A stretch of DNA of 64,000 nt from an uncultured Coriobacteriaceae bacterium (GCA_902798915.1 CADBYM010000003.1:1-64000); one strand, 5' to 3'; counted from the stretch's first letter, positions 35,331 through 46,809 are shown. Program-made: numbers and translations. Notes: generated by a model not told the origin, from the sequence alone.

Positions 35331-36734
35331 CTAGAACCTGAAGTAGATGAACGGGTTGTACGTGCCGGAGGAGAGGCTCACCACGCACAGAAACATCAGC
35401 ACCAGGGCGCACGCATACGAGAGCGCGCCCACAGCACCACCATGGGCACCCCCAAGCCGCGCGCAGACGACCTTGGGCAGGGATGACGCGAGCAAGACCG
35501 CCACGACCGCCGTCACCAGATACTGCGGGGTTAGCTGCTCGAGAACAAGCACTGAGGCCAGGCGACCTCCCGCCGCGCCACTGAACATGGCGCCAAGCAT
35601 CTGCACGGCCTCCGCAAGGGTATCGGCCCGGAAGATGACGAACGTGCACATCACCACGAGCGTCGCGTACACGATGCCCAGAGGCTTGGGGAGTCTGCGC
35701 ACGGGCACCACGTCCTCCAGCAGGAGGAAGAGCCCATGCAACAAGCCCCACACCACGAAGGTCCAGCTCGCCCCGTGCCATAGCCCGCACACCAGGAACA
35801 CGATGATGCGATTCACGATGGCGCGCCCACGGCCCTTGCGATTGCCGCCCAGCGGAAAGTACAAATACTCCCGCAGCCACGTCGAGAGGCTCATGTGCCA
35901 CTTGCGCCAGAACTCCTTTATGCTGGCCGAGGCGTAGGGATGGTCGAAGTTCTCCTTGAAGTGGAAGCCGAAGACACGCCCCAGGCCTATGGCCATGTCG
36001 CTATAGCCAGAGAAGTCAAAGTAGATCTGCATGAAGTACGAGAACGCCGCCAGCCAGGCGCCCGCGCACCCGATGGAGGAGGCGCCCAGCGAGTACAGCT
36101 CGTCGGTGACGCCTGCCATCACGTTGGCCACCAGCACCTTCTTTGCCAAGCCAAGGCAGAACCGCCGCAGGCCGCAGGCGACGTCTCCGACGGTCGCATG
36201 ACGGTCCTCCATCTCCGCGGCGATGTCGTGGTACTTGACGATGGGCCCCGCCACGAGCTGCGGGAAGAACGAGATGTACAACAGCACGCGCGAGTAGCTC
36301 GACTGATATCCCACGTCGCCCCGGTAGACATCGATGACGTAGGAGAGGGCCTGGAAGGTGTAGAAGGAGATGCCCAGCGGCAGGGGAATCTGCGGAACGG
36401 GCAGCGACAGGCCGAGCAGGGAGTTGAGGGTGCCCACCACCATGCCCGCATACTTGAAGACGCCAAGAAGTCCGATGTTGACCACGATTGCCACGACCAC
36501 GAGCGCCTTGCGGCTCCCCGCACGCTGCGCGGTCCCCACCAGGCGACCCATCAACCAGTTGAAGGCGGTGCTCGCCAACATGAGCAGCACGAGGACGGGC
36601 TCACCGTAGGCATAGAAGAGCAGGCTCGCCACGATGAGCATGGAGTTCTTTGCCCGCACCGAGCGAGCGAGCCGATCTGCCAAGAAGACCACAGGCAAGA
36701 ACACACACAAGAAAAGGAGTGAGCTGAATACCAT
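35331..36734 (-). CDS. MBOAT-family membrane O-acyltransferase (AlgI/DltB-like)
   Basis: 467 residues with about eleven membrane helices. The MBOAT catalytic histidine is in GLWHGASWTFVVWG, and the other invariant part, SIKEFWRKWHMSLSTW, carries the second conserved histidine. FYAYGEP, LGISFYTFQALSY, and YFDFSGYSDMAIG match AlgI. It moves acyl groups across the membrane for the AlgJ-like protein encoded just downstream. First gene of the four-gene surface operon. GGAAG precedes the ATG at 36734. Confidence 0.92.
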   Translation of the reverse strand: MVFSSLLFLCVFLPVVFLADRLARSVRAKNSMLIVASLLFYAYGEPVLVLLMLASTAFNWLMGRLVGTAQRAGSRKALVVVAIVVNIGLLGVFKYAGMVVGTLNSLLGLSLPVPQIPLPLGISFYTFQALSYVIDVYRGDVGYQSSYSRVLLYISFFPQLVAGPIVKYHDIAAEMEDRHATVGDVACGLRRFCLGLAKKVLVANVMAGVTDELYSLGASSIGCAGAWLAAFSYFMQIYFDFSGYSDMAIGLGRVFGFHFKENFDHPYASASIKEFWRKWHMSLSTWLREYLYFPLGGNRKGRGRAIVNRIIVFLVCGLWHGASWTFVVWGLLHGLFLLLEDVVPVRRLPKPLGIVYATLVVMCTFVIFRADTLAEAVQMLGAMFSGAAGGRLASVLVLEQLTPQYLVTAVVAVLLASSLPKVVCARLGGAHGGAVGALSYACALVLMFLCVVSLSSGTYNPFIYFRF

Positions 36735-36864
36735 AGCTTCCGAAATCCCCCCTGAGGAGCGGCCAAGTGCATGTATGGTAACACGAGCGCACCTCAAGAA
36801 CGGCAGCCATCCAGAACCGTCCGGGGAATCGGCGAGGGTCGACCCCCTCGTGCGCCCTCCCAGG

Positions 36865-39800
36865 TCAGTCCACGGACTTGAGCGACTCCACCATGTTCAC
36901 GCGATCGAGCTTGCGCCGCATGGCGAACATGATGAGGACGCAGAAGACGAGCGTCAGCATGAAGGCGTAGACATAGCTCATCTGGTGAATCGTGCGACCA
37001 AACATGACGTAGTCCACCTCGGCCGTCACCGCGACGAAGCTCTCCAGCCACGTACCGAAGACCATTCCAAGCGCGTCTCCGATGACCGCAAGCAGGAGTA
37101 TTTCCCTGAAGATATATGCGTACACCTCCTGCCGCGTGAAGCCAAGCACCTTCAGGCTCGCAATCTCGCGCACCCGCTCCCCGATGTTGATGTTGGTGAG
37201 GTTATACAGCACGATGAAGGCCAGCGCTCCGGCGCTCACGATAAGCAACACCACGACCATGTCCACCACGGAGAGCATGTTGCGGTAGAGGTTGATCGTC
37301 TCGTCCGAGAAGACGACCGTGGAGACGTCGCCCGTCTCGCGAAGCTCCTCCGCAACGTCGGCACGCACCTCTTCGTCCTCGGTGGTCGTGGCGTAGAGCG
37401 CTGAGTAGACGGGCTCCTCAACGTCCACCGTGCGCCACGCATCGCCCCCTACGTACACAAGGTTACCCACGTAGTTCTCTGCGACACCCGAAACGGTGAG
37501 CGCGTGGCCGTCCCCCACCGCGTTGCCAATGGTATCCTGGTCGTAGAGAAGAATCTCGTCGCCCGCCGAGAGGCCGTACTTCAGCGAGAGCTTCTCGGTT
37601 ATGACCACCGCGTCACCGTCGAAGGCGATTCCCTCGCCCGTCAGGCGATTCCGCAAGGTGATCGCACTCGCGAGCTCGCGCTCGTCCTGGGGCACGACCA
37701 CCTGCACGCGAATCGTCTCTTCGCCGTCACGCACCCCCGCCTGCATGTTCTCCTGCTGGAAGCGCACGATGCCCGACACCTCGCCGGTCCCCTCAAGCAG
37801 GCTCACCACGTCGCGAACGTCGCCCGACTTCGCGTCGTCATCGAGCACGATCGTCGTGTCGTAGTGGACGATGGGCCCGTACTGGCAGTCGATGATGTCC
37901 CAGATGGAATCGTGGAGGCCGAATCCCACCAGCAGCAGAGCCGTGCACCCCGAGATACCCACCACCGTCATGGCGAAGCGACGCTTGTAGCGAAACATGT
38001 TGCGGCAGGTCACCTTCCACGAGAAGCTGAGCCTTCTCCAGACCGGGCCAACGTGCTCGAGCAGGATGCGTTTGCCGGGCGCAGGGGCCCGGGGCAGCAT
38101 GAGCGTGGCAGGAGTCTCGCGCAGGCTCGAGACGACCGCAGCCCACGTGGCCAAGAGCGTGACGCCTACGCCGAGACCTCCCGAGAGCAGCGCGATCGGC
38201 ACGTCGATGGGCAACGGGAACGGATGCAGCGGCACCGTGTAGATGATGGAGTAGGCGCTCGTCACGATGAAGGGCAGCACCTGCGAGAGCGCCAGGACGC
38301 CGAGGAACGCGCCCATCGCACCAGCCGCGCCGGCGTAGACGAGATACTTGCTCGCGATGCGCGCGGTGGAGTAGCCCAGCGCCTTGTAGGTGCCCAGCTC
38401 GATGCGATCGTCCTCCACCATGCGGGTCATCGTCGTGAGGGCGACGAGGGCCGCGACGAGGAAGAAGATGAAGGGGAACACGTCTGCGATGCTGTCCATG
38501 CGCCTGCTGTCCGCGTCATAGGTGAGCATGCCCTCGTTCTGGCTGCGGTCGAGCACGTACACGTCAGGAGCCTCGATCTCGTCGATGTCCTTCTGCGCGT
38601 CGTCGAGCTTGCGCTCGGCGTCCGCGAGCTTCTCCTCGGCCTCCGCACGCGCGTCTTCGTATTCGGCGTTTGACGACTCGTACTCCTCGGTGCCCGAATC
38701 GAGGTCTGCCTTGCCCGAGTCCAGCTCCTCCCGCGCGTCATCGAGCTTGCGCGCGGCATCCGCCAGCTCGCGTTCGGCATCGCCGCTGCGCGCATTGAGC
38801 TCATCCTGGCCGGCCCGGAGCTGACTCCAGCCATCCTCCAGCTGCCGCTCGCCGTCCGCGATCTGCTCGCGCGCACGAGCCAGCTCCCCAGCCGCGGCAT
38901 CGAGCTGCGCGATGCCCTGCAGGCCGGAGGTCACCTGCGCCTGTGCGGCCTGGGCCTCGGCGAGGCGCGCCTCGAGCAGCGCCCTCGCCTCCTGCTCGTC
39001 GTGGGCGGTCACCCCCTGCGCCGCCAACGCCATAAGGAGCTGCGCACGCCTGGCCTCGAGCTCGCTCCGGGCCGCAGCGAGCTCGCCCGAGGCGGCGCGC
39101 GCCTCCCGGAGCGGCGCCACCTGTGCCTCGGGCGCACCGGCTGCCTCCAGATGCGCGATGGTGCCATCCAAGGCCGTCTGCGCGTCCGCGACGCTCGAGG
39201 CCGAAACGCCCACAGCGGCAAGCCCTTGCAAGAACTCCCCCTCGTGCGCCTCAAGCTCCTCCCAACCGGCGATGAGCCCGTTCACGCCCTCGAGCGCCGA
39301 GGTGACCTGGGCCGCGCCCTCATCTGCCTGCCGCTGACCCTCCGCGAGCTTGGCGCGCGCCTCGTCGAGCGACGACGCCCCGACCTCGACGAGTACCCGC
39401 GCGACCCCCTCCTCGTATGCGAAGGTCCCGTCCTCGAGTTGTGCACGCGCGGAGTCGAGCTCCGCGCCCTTCTCCACCAGCTGCGCGTAGGAGCTGTCGA
39501 TCGTCGCCTGAGCGTCGTCGAGCTTTGCGTAGGCATCCGCGCGGGAGTCATTGTAGGTGCGGGCTCCCTCGGCATAGTCCTTCTCGCCCTTGTCGATCTT
39601 CTCTTGGGCCTCGTCGAGCTCCTTGCGCGCGTCCTCGAGCTTCCGCTTCGCATCATCGAGCTCGTCGAGTGCGTCGGCACGTTCCTCCTCGTATTCCGCG
39701 CGCTTCTCGTCGAGCTCGTCCTGGGCGTCCTTGCGCACGTCGGCAAGGCGTTCGTCGGCCAGCGCGTCCCCCTTGTCCTCGAGTCGTCGCAGCACCTCGC

Positions 39801-40557
39801 CGACCACCTCGTCGTAGGCGTCAGAGCCACTCTCGTGCCGTTGCGCCCCCTCAACCGACGCATAGAGCTCGGTGTAGGGCATGTCCTCCACGAACGCTGA
39901 AGGGGCCACGTAGAGATAGGCGCCGATCATGCCGGATCCCAGCGTGGTGGAGCCGAAGCTGCCTGTGTAGGGGTAGATGGACGAGCTCACCAGGCCCACG
40001 ACCTTGAAGGTGCGCTTTCGCAGCACGTCGTCAAGGTCGCTCGTGCCGCTCAGCACCTCGATGCGATCCCCCGGCCCCAGGCCCTCGATGGGCTTGTCGG
40101 CCTCGAGCACGCACTCGTCTGCCTTGCGGGGCCAGCGTCCCTGACGCAGGAACACTCGGTTGAGGTAGGCGCCGTCGTCGGAGAGAATCACGTTCGCGTC
40201 GCGTACCACGGCGCCCTCTGCGGCATCCACGCTCAAGGAGCTCATGCGCACCGCCTGCTGCTCGGAGCCCAGACGCGCCATGACGTCACATGAGGTGACG
40301 GGCATCACCTGCTCGATCCCCTCGACCGCGCGGACGCGCTCGACGTCGTTCTCGCCGAATCCGAGCGTCGAGACGACGCGAATGTCGTAGGCGTTTGTGC
40401 CGCTATACAGCTCGTGGGCTGCCGCGCGCATGTCGGGGCCGCACATCTGCAGACCCGCGAAGAACCCGCACCCCAGCGCGACGATGCCCAAGATGGCCAA
40501 GAAGCGCCCCAGCGACCCGCGAATGCTGCGCACGATGGTCTTCGCAAAGGCCGTCAT
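36865..40557 (-). CDS. ABC exporter permease (FtsX type) with very long coiled-coil insert
   Basis: 1230 residues. An N-terminal helix (FLAILGIVALGCGFFAGLQM) is followed by an extracellular MacB-like region to about 250. Residues about 256-660 form a huge coiled coil rich in Glu, Ala, Asp and Arg heptads (DELDDAKRKLEDARKELDEA). The first FtsX core, with TM helices beginning at about 690 (FPFIFFLVAALVALTTM), ends near 820. A second periplasmic region and a second FtsX core (1100-1230) follow. It pairs with the ATPase at 40576-41277. The coiled coil probably spans far outside the cell. The substrate is unknown; macrolide-type or lipid export are possibilities. Confidence 0.9.
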   Translation of the reverse strand: MTAFAKTIVRSIRGSLGRFLAILGIVALGCGFFAGLQMCGPDMRAAAHELYSGTNAYDIRVVSTLGFGENDVERVRAVEGIEQVMPVTSCDVMARLGSEQQAVRMSSLSVDAAEGAVVRDANVILSDDGAYLNRVFLRQGRWPRKADECVLEADKPIEGLGPGDRIEVLSGTSDLDDVLRKRTFKVVGLVSSSIYPYTGSFGSTTLGSGMIGAYLYVAPSAFVEDMPYTELYASVEGAQRHESGSDAYDEVVGEVLRRLEDKGDALADERLADVRKDAQDELDEKRAEYEEERADALDELDDAKRKLEDARKELDEAQEKIDKGEKDYAEGARTYNDSRADAYAKLDDAQATIDSSYAQLVEKGAELDSARAQLEDGTFAYEEGVARVLVEVGASSLDEARAKLAEGQRQADEGAAQVTSALEGVNGLIAGWEELEAHEGEFLQGLAAVGVSASSVADAQTALDGTIAHLEAAGAPEAQVAPLREARAASGELAAARSELEARRAQLLMALAAQGVTAHDEQEARALLEARLAEAQAAQAQVTSGLQGIAQLDAAAGELARAREQIADGERQLEDGWSQLRAGQDELNARSGDAERELADAARKLDDAREELDSGKADLDSGTEEYESSNAEYEDARAEAEEKLADAERKLDDAQKDIDEIEAPDVYVLDRSQNEGMLTYDADSRRMDSIADVFPFIFFLVAALVALTTMTRMVEDDRIELGTYKALGYSTARIASKYLVYAGAAGAMGAFLGVLALSQVLPFIVTSAYSIIYTVPLHPFPLPIDVPIALLSGGLGVGVTLLATWAAVVSSLRETPATLMLPRAPAPGKRILLEHVGPVWRRLSFSWKVTCRNMFRYKRRFAMTVVGISGCTALLLVGFGLHDSIWDIIDCQYGPIVHYDTTIVLDDDAKSGDVRDVVSLLEGTGEVSGIVRFQQENMQAGVRDGEETIRVQVVVPQDERELASAITLRNRLTGEGIAFDGDAVVITEKLSLKYGLSAGDEILLYDQDTIGNAVGDGHALTVSGVAENYVGNLVYVGGDAWRTVDVEEPVYSALYATTTEDEEVRADVAEELRETGDVSTVVFSDETINLYRNMLSVVDMVVVLLIVSAGALAFIVLYNLTNINIGERVREIASLKVLGFTRQEVYAYIFREILLLAVIGDALGMVFGTWLESFVAVTAEVDYVMFGRTIHQMSYVYAFMLTLVFCVLIMFAMRRKLDRVNMVESLKSVD

Positions 40558-40575
40558 CAGCGCCTCACCCCATGC

Positions 40576-41277
40576 CTACCACTCGACGACGGAAGCGTCT
40601 GCGGGATGCGCGTTGCGCTCGATGCGATCCGCACGGCCTTCGCGAACGTGAATCACGCGGTCGGCGATCTGGGTGAACGCAAGGTTGTGCGTGACGATAG
40701 CGACGGTACGCCCGCCACTGCGACAAGTGTCCTGTAGGAGCCCAAGAATCTGCTTGCCCGTCTGGTAGTCGAGCGCGCCGGTCGGCTCGTCCGCAAGAAC
40801 GAGCTTCGGGTTCTTTGCCAGCGCGCGTGCGATGGCGACGCGCTGCTGCTCCCCTCCGGAGAGCTGCGCCGGGAAGTTGTCCCTGCGACCGGCCAGCCCC
40901 ACCTGCGCAAGCACCTCGTCCGCCGGCAACGGGTTCTTGCAAATCTGGCTCGCCAGCTCGACGTTCTCGAGCGCCGTGAGGTTCTGCACCAGGTTGTAGA
41001 ACTGAAAGACGAAGCCGATGTCGTGGCGTCGATACTGCGTGAGCTCCCGCTCCCCCATGCCCGATATCTCTCGCCCGTCAAGCGTGATGGTTCCCGATGT
41101 GGCGGAGTCCATGCCGCCGAGCATATTGAGCACGGTCGTCTTCCCCGCACCCGAGGGACCAACGATCACCACCAGCTCGCCACGCTCGATGGAGAAGCTC
41201 ATCCCATCGACCGCACGGACCTCGACGTCACCCATCCGGTACGTCTTGCAAACGTCAACGAACTCCACGAACGCCAC
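40576..41277 (-). CDS. ABC exporter ATP-binding protein (MacB/LolD type)
   Basis: 233 residues. Walker [11 protein letters not shown]-loop [16 protein letters not shown], signature LSGGEQQR, Walker [13 protein letters not shown] and switch THN are all present; the Q-loop and the GALD motif are typical of the FtsX-linked MacB/LolD group. The start is GTG at 41277 with AAGGAGG six bases upstream. It is 18 bases upstream of the large permease and forms its motor. Confidence 0.94.
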   Translation of the reverse strand: MAFVEFVDVCKTYRMGDVEVRAVDGMSFSIERGELVVIVGPSGAGKTTVLNMLGGMDSATSGTITLDGREISGMGERELTQYRRHDIGFVFQFYNLVQNLTALENVELASQICKNPLPADEVLAQVGLAGRRDNFPAQLSGGEQQRVAIARALAKNPKLVLADEPTGALDYQTGKQILGLLQDTCRSGGRTVAIVTHNLAFTQIADRVIHVREGRADRIERNAHPADASVVEW

Positions 41278-41421
41278 GGCATACCTCCTTACCTGCATTG
41301 TAAGGCACAACCGCCATGCTCCGCGCGCATATGAAGAATGTGTGCCCGCGAACGCAGTCCAATCGAACGCGAGCCGACCCTCCGTCTTGCATCGTCGCCC
41401 TCGTGCGAAGGCGCCGGGAGC

Positions 41422-42399
41422 CTACGCGAACTCGAAGCGCAGCGGACCGAAGGGACCAAGGTACACGACGTCGCCTGCCGAGAGCGGATACGGCTCTGGC
41501 TGATGCAGCATGAGACGCCCTCCATCGCGCAGCACGACCTTCGTGCCCGTGGAGGCATGGTTCACGACGCTCCAGCGACCTTCCGCCACACCGATGCTGA
41601 AGTGCTTGGCCTCCGCATAGGGGAACTCCCGCGCGGCCAAGCGCACGTTCACCTCCTCGGGCACATCGTCCGCCGACGTGACGGCTCCGACGCAATCGCC
41701 CGATCGCAGCGTGATCTTGAGCCCATCCGTCCCGAGGAGGAGCACCTTGCCCGCCTCATCCGGGCTCACGAACCTCACCGTCTCCTCCGCCGGCGAGAAG
41801 GCCATCGTCTGGGGGCCAAGTTCGGCACCCGGTACCCCAGGCGCATCCTCCCACGCACGCCTCTCCCCACGCGCAACGCTCTGCGCAGGGACGGCATCCG
41901 CGCGCACAGACAGATGCGGGACAGACTCGCGCCTCGACGTCCGGGGGGCGAGCTGCGACGCGGGACGCGGCGGCGTGCCATCGGGGGACTCCACAAACTG
42001 GCATTCGACCTCGACCTCGCCGATTGACATTGCCACGTCCTCGATGACGCGCACCTTCGGCTGCCCGGCAATCCAATAGCCCTTCTCTGCCGCGCGGGCA
42101 CGCACGTACGTCGCGACGGACTGCTCCTTGCGACCAGCGTCGATGCCCCAATAGTCCTCCCAGTCCTCGGGACTCACCAGCACCTCAAGGCGGTTGGGCG
42201 CCTCCCAGAAGCCCGGCCACTCGCGCACGTGCCGACGCATCTCGCGCCACGCCGCATAGTTGACGGTAATGGGATCGAGGTTCCTGCGGTCTTCCGGACC
42301 GATGCTGTCCCCCACGCGCGAGACCGCGTTGCGCACCCATCGGCGCATGCGATGTACGATGGGACCGATGGCACGGTCGCTCTCGATGCCAGTGGCCAT
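41422..42399 (-). CDS. DUF3662-FHA domain protein (FhaA-like)
   Basis: 325 residues. The N-terminal part (about 1-135) matches DUF3662 of actinobacterial FhaA proteins. A Pro/Arg-rich linker runs from about 135 to 205, and the C-terminal FHA domain covers about 255-325 (ISIG-like FSIGVAEGRWSVVNHASTGTKV, then GDVVYLGPFGPLRF). FHA domains bind phosphothreonine, so the protein is likely a target or adaptor of Ser/Thr kinases, but none is encoded here. GAGAGGAGCGG precedes the ATG. It is divergent from fumC across 258 bases. Confidence 0.85.
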   Translation of the reverse strand: MATGIESDRAIGPIVHRMRRWVRNAVSRVGDSIGPEDRRNLDPITVNYAAWREMRRHVREWPGFWEAPNRLEVLVSPEDWEDYWGIDAGRKEQSVATYVRARAAEKGYWIAGQPKVRVIEDVAMSIGEVEVECQFVESPDGTPPRPASQLAPRTSRRESVPHLSVRADAVPAQSVARGERRAWEDAPGVPGAELGPQTMAFSPAEETVRFVSPDEAGKVLLLGTDGLKITLRSGDCVGAVTSADDVPEEVNVRLAAREFPYAEAKHFSIGVAEGRWSVVNHASTGTKVVLRDGGRLMLHQPEPYPLSAGDVVYLGPFGPLRFEFA

Positions 42400-42657
42400 G
42401 TCCGCTCCTCTCCGCTGCTACACGCCATCTCGACACACCATTTTGTATGTTCCCCAACTCCCGGATTTTAGTCCCCGACGAAGCGTCCTTACAAGCGATC
42501 TGATGAGCATCCCGCCAACTATTGGTGAGCGCGCCGCCCAACGCCCCGCAAGAAGACGTGCCGTTTTTGGTGAGACAAGCCACCCATCCGCCCGTCGCAC
42601 GTCAGAACGTCTATCCTTTGCGCAGCCACGCACGAGGGTGCCACCGTAAGGAACAGA

Positions 42658-44058
<1,401 letters not shown>

Positions 44059-44102
44059 CACGAACCCACGGGAAGCACAACCAATCGCACGAAGGAGATA
44101 AG

Positions 44103-45263
44103 ATGATGAGCGCCGAGGATCGCAGCCTCGCACTGCACGAGCGTCTGCGAGGCAAGATAGAGATCGCGAGCCGCGCCGCCTGCAAGACTGCCGACGACCT
44201 CTCCCTGCTTTACACGCCGGGTGTCGCCGAGCCGTGTCGGGCCATCGCCGCCGACTACCAGCGCTCCTGGGACCTCACCAGGCGCTCCAACTTGGTGGCG
44301 GTAATCACCGACGGCACTGCGGTGCTCGGCCTGGGCGACATCGGACCCGCCGCCGGCATGCCCGTGATGGAAGGCAAGTGCCTGCTCTTCAAGGAGTTCG
44401 GCGGCGTCGATGCCATCCCCCTGTGCATCGACACCCACGACGTGGACGAGGCCGTACGCACCATCCACCTCATCTCGAAGAGCTTCGGCGGCATCAACCT
44501 GGAGGACATCGCTGCCCCCCGCTGCTTCGAGATCGAACGTCGCCTCCAAGAGCTCTGCGACATTCCGGTGTTCCACGACGACCAGCATGGCACGGCCATC
44601 GTCACCTCGGCGGGTCTCATCAACGCCCTGCGCCTCGTAGGCAAGCCAATGGGCTCGCTGCGCATCGTGATAAGCGGCGCCGGGGCGGCGGGTATCGCCA
44701 TAGGGACGCTCCTCATCCACATGGGCTTCGGCGACGTCATCTGCTGCGACCGCCAAGGAGCCATTTACGAAGGGCGCGAGGGTCTCAACATTGCAAAGAT
44801 GCAGTTCGCGCGCATATCCAACGTCGAGCGTCGCCGTGGCAGCCTCGCCGACGTGATGCGGGGAGCAGACGTCTTTGTGGGGGTCAGCGGTCCCAGGCTC
44901 GTCTCGGAATCGATGGTCTCCTCGATGGCCGAGGCACCCATCGTCTTTGCCCAGGCCAACCCCACGCCCGAGATCATGCCCGAGGAAGCAAAAGCCGCCG
45001 GTGCCGCCGTGGTCGCGACCGGACGCTCGGACTACCCCAACCAGGTAAACAACGTGCTCGCCTTTCCCGGCATCTTCAAGGGGGCGCTTGCGAGCCGTGC
45101 GCCAAGGATCACCGAGGAGATGGAGGTCGCCGCAGCGCGCGCCATCGCGGCGCTCGTCACCGACGAGGAGCTGCGTGCCGACTACGTGATTCCCTCCGCG
45201 CTCGACCGTCGCGTCGCAGACGTGGTCGCCGCAGCCGTCGCCCATACGGCGGGACTCTCGTAG
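44103..45263 (+). CDS. NAD(P)-dependent malic enzyme
   Basis: 386 residues, the short bacterial malic enzyme without the C-terminal phosphotransacetylase-like part. SLLYTPGVAEPC holds the catalytic tyrosine, GKCLLFKEFGGVDA the catalytic lysine, and FHDDQHGTAIV the metal ligands. The nucleotide site is VISGAGAAGIAIG. It oxidatively decarboxylates malate to pyruvate and CO2. AAGGAGATA lies before the ATG; a second ATG follows at once. Probably one operon with fumC. The cofactor preference cannot be read safely. Confidence 0.93.
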   Translation: MMSAEDRSLALHERLRGKIEIASRAACKTADDLSLLYTPGVAEPCRAIAADYQRSWDLTRRSNLVAVITDGTAVLGLGDIGPAAGMPVMEGKCLLFKEFGGVDAIPLCIDTHDVDEAVRTIHLISKSFGGINLEDIAAPRCFEIERRLQELCDIPVFHDDQHGTAIVTSAGLINALRLVGKPMGSLRIVISGAGAAGIAIGTLLIHMGFGDVICCDRQGAIYEGREGLNIAKMQFARISNVERRRGSLADVMRGADVFVGVSGPRLVSESMVSSMAEAPIVFAQANPTPEIMPEEAKAAGAAVVATGRSDYPNQVNNVLAFPGIFKGALASRAPRITEEMEVAAARAIAALVTDEELRADYVIPSALDRRVADVVAAAVAHTAGLS

Positions 45264-45311
45264 GGAAGTCTTCCCCTTTGGGGCTACCGCGCTCCCACAG
45301 CAGGCAAGGAG

Positions 45312-45485
45312 TCAGCGACTCTCGTGCTCGCGCTCCTTCGCGCGCAAGGCCTCGCGGAAGCCGTCGAGCGGGTCGAACGGCGAGAAGATCTTCGCTCGCT
45401 CCTCCAAGGGCATGGGCTGGCGGCCTCCGTACGTGGCCCTGCGCGGTACATCCTGCGCACGGGCGTCCCGCCTATTGCTCTCCAC
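45312..45485 (-). CDS. Small protein associated with Y-family polymerase
   Basis: 57 residues. The core PMPLEERAKIFSPFDPLDGFREAL matches the short sequence family (M-EDRAKxFaPFaaLkGYeea) found next to umuC/dinB-type genes in Gram-positives. The start is GTG at 45485, with GGGGGT eight bases upstream and inside the polymerase gene, so the two genes overlap by 14 bases. A longer TTG-started frame to 45500 exists but is less likely. Its function is unknown; context suggests a partner of translesion polymerase. Confidence 0.7.
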   Translation of the reverse strand: MESNRRDARAQDVPRRATYGGRQPMPLEERAKIFSPFDPLDGFREALRAKEREHESR

Positions 45486-46809
45486 TCTTGTGACCCCCAA
45501 TCTGCAGGTTGCGCTCGCGCGCCGTCGCCTCGGGCAGGAGGTCGGTGGCTCGTAGCATCGAGTTCTTGCCGAACTTCTCCTTAACCGCGCTCACCGCAAG
45601 CTGCCTGCGGCGCTCGCGCTCGAGGGCGGCATGGTCGGCAAAGAGGTCGAGTTGCACGCCAGCCGCACCGTCGTCGATCACGCCGTCAAGCGTCACGCTG
45701 AGCCTGTGCACCGGCCGGTCTCGTGCCACCTGCTCGTCGAAGACCTGCATCGCGCCTTCGACGATCTGCTGACGCGAGCTCGTCGAGCTCACGAACCGAT
45801 ACGAACCACCGTCGGAAGGCCAGCCCCGCCACCAGGCACCGTCGGCAGAGCGCATGGCGGCGCGCTCGTCGCTCGTCAGGCCATAGCCAACCCACACCAC
45901 GATCGAACTCGCTGCCTTGCCCTTCTCGACGAGCTGGAGCGCCAGGGCGTCGGCCATCTCCCACGCCACCACGCGCGCCTCGTCGAAGGAGTAGTCCCGA
46001 CTGAGCACCTGCGCAGTGGCAAGGCAGTGGGTCTGTGGCTTGTACGCCTTGATGTGGCGCATCTGGACCGGCTCGACACCCCATGCGTGATCGAGCAGAA
46101 TCTCCGCATCGACGCCCAGCTCGTCGAATATCGGGTCCGCAGGCGCGAGGGCGAGCTGCCCCATGGTGTGGATGCCCATCGAGCGCAATCGGCGCGCGAT
46201 GCCTGGCCCCACGCGCCAGAAGTCCGTGAGGGGCTGGTGGTTCCATAGCGTCTGACGGTACGTGTGCTCGTCGAGCACGCCAAAGAAGTCGGGGCTGTGC
46301 TTGGCCGTGATGTCGAGCGCGACCTTCGCGAGGTACAGGTTGGTGCCAAGGCCGCAGGTGGCCGGGATGCCCGTCCTCGCCACGACATCCGCCCGCATGG
46401 CCTCGCCCAGCTCGCGTGCGCTCTTGCCATACATGCGCAGGTAGGGCCCTACGTCGATGAACGCCTCGTCGATGGAGTAGACGTGGATGTCGTCCCTGCT
46501 CACCCAGTCGAGGTAGATGCCGTAGATCTCGACCGACTTCTCTATGTAGCGTGCCATGCGCGGGGAGGCCATGATGTAGCTCATGTGCGCGGGAATCTCG
46601 AAGACGCGACAGCGATTGCGGACGCCCTTCGCCTTGAGCGAGGGCGAGACGGCAAGGCAGATGGTCTTCTCGGTGCGCGAGGCGTCGGCGACCACGAGGT
46701 CCGTGGCAAGGGGATCGAGTCCGCGGTCCACGCACTCCACGCTGGCGTAGAAGCTCTTGAGGTCGATGCAGAGATAGCGCATGTCATCATGTGTCATCAT
46801 GCCCACCAT
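45472..46809 (-). CDS. Y-family DNA polymerase (UmuC/DinB-like)
   Basis: 445 residues. The palm motif CIDLKSFYASVEC has the first metal-binding Asp, and YSIDEAFIDV carries the second Asp-Glu pair. A little-finger region follows, with QLDLFAD near 390, which fits a beta-clamp binding motif. This is the UmuC-type branch, with the variable C-terminal tail (ATARERNLQIGG). It copies damaged DNA with low fidelity. The first ATG (46809) has only GGTGAAG upstream; starts at codon 4 or codon 10 are possible. No lexA-type operator was identified. Confidence 0.88.
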   Translation of the reverse strand: MVGMMTHDDMRYLCIDLKSFYASVECVDRGLDPLATDLVVADASRTEKTICLAVSPSLKAKGVRNRCRVFEIPAHMSYIMASPRMARYIEKSVEIYGIYLDWVSRDDIHVYSIDEAFIDVGPYLRMYGKSARELGEAMRADVVARTGIPATCGLGTNLYLAKVALDITAKHSPDFFGVLDEHTYRQTLWNHQPLTDFWRVGPGIARRLRSMGIHTMGQLALAPADPIFDELGVDAEILLDHAWGVEPVQMRHIKAYKPQTHCLATAQVLSRDYSFDEARVVAWEMADALALQLVEKGKAASSIVVWVGYGLTSDERAAMRSADGAWWRGWPSDGGSYRFVSSTSSRQQIVEGAMQVFDEQVARDRPVHRLSVTLDGVIDDGAAGVQLDLFADHAALERERRRQLAVSAVKEKFGKNSMLRATDLLPEATARERNLQIGGHKSGEQ

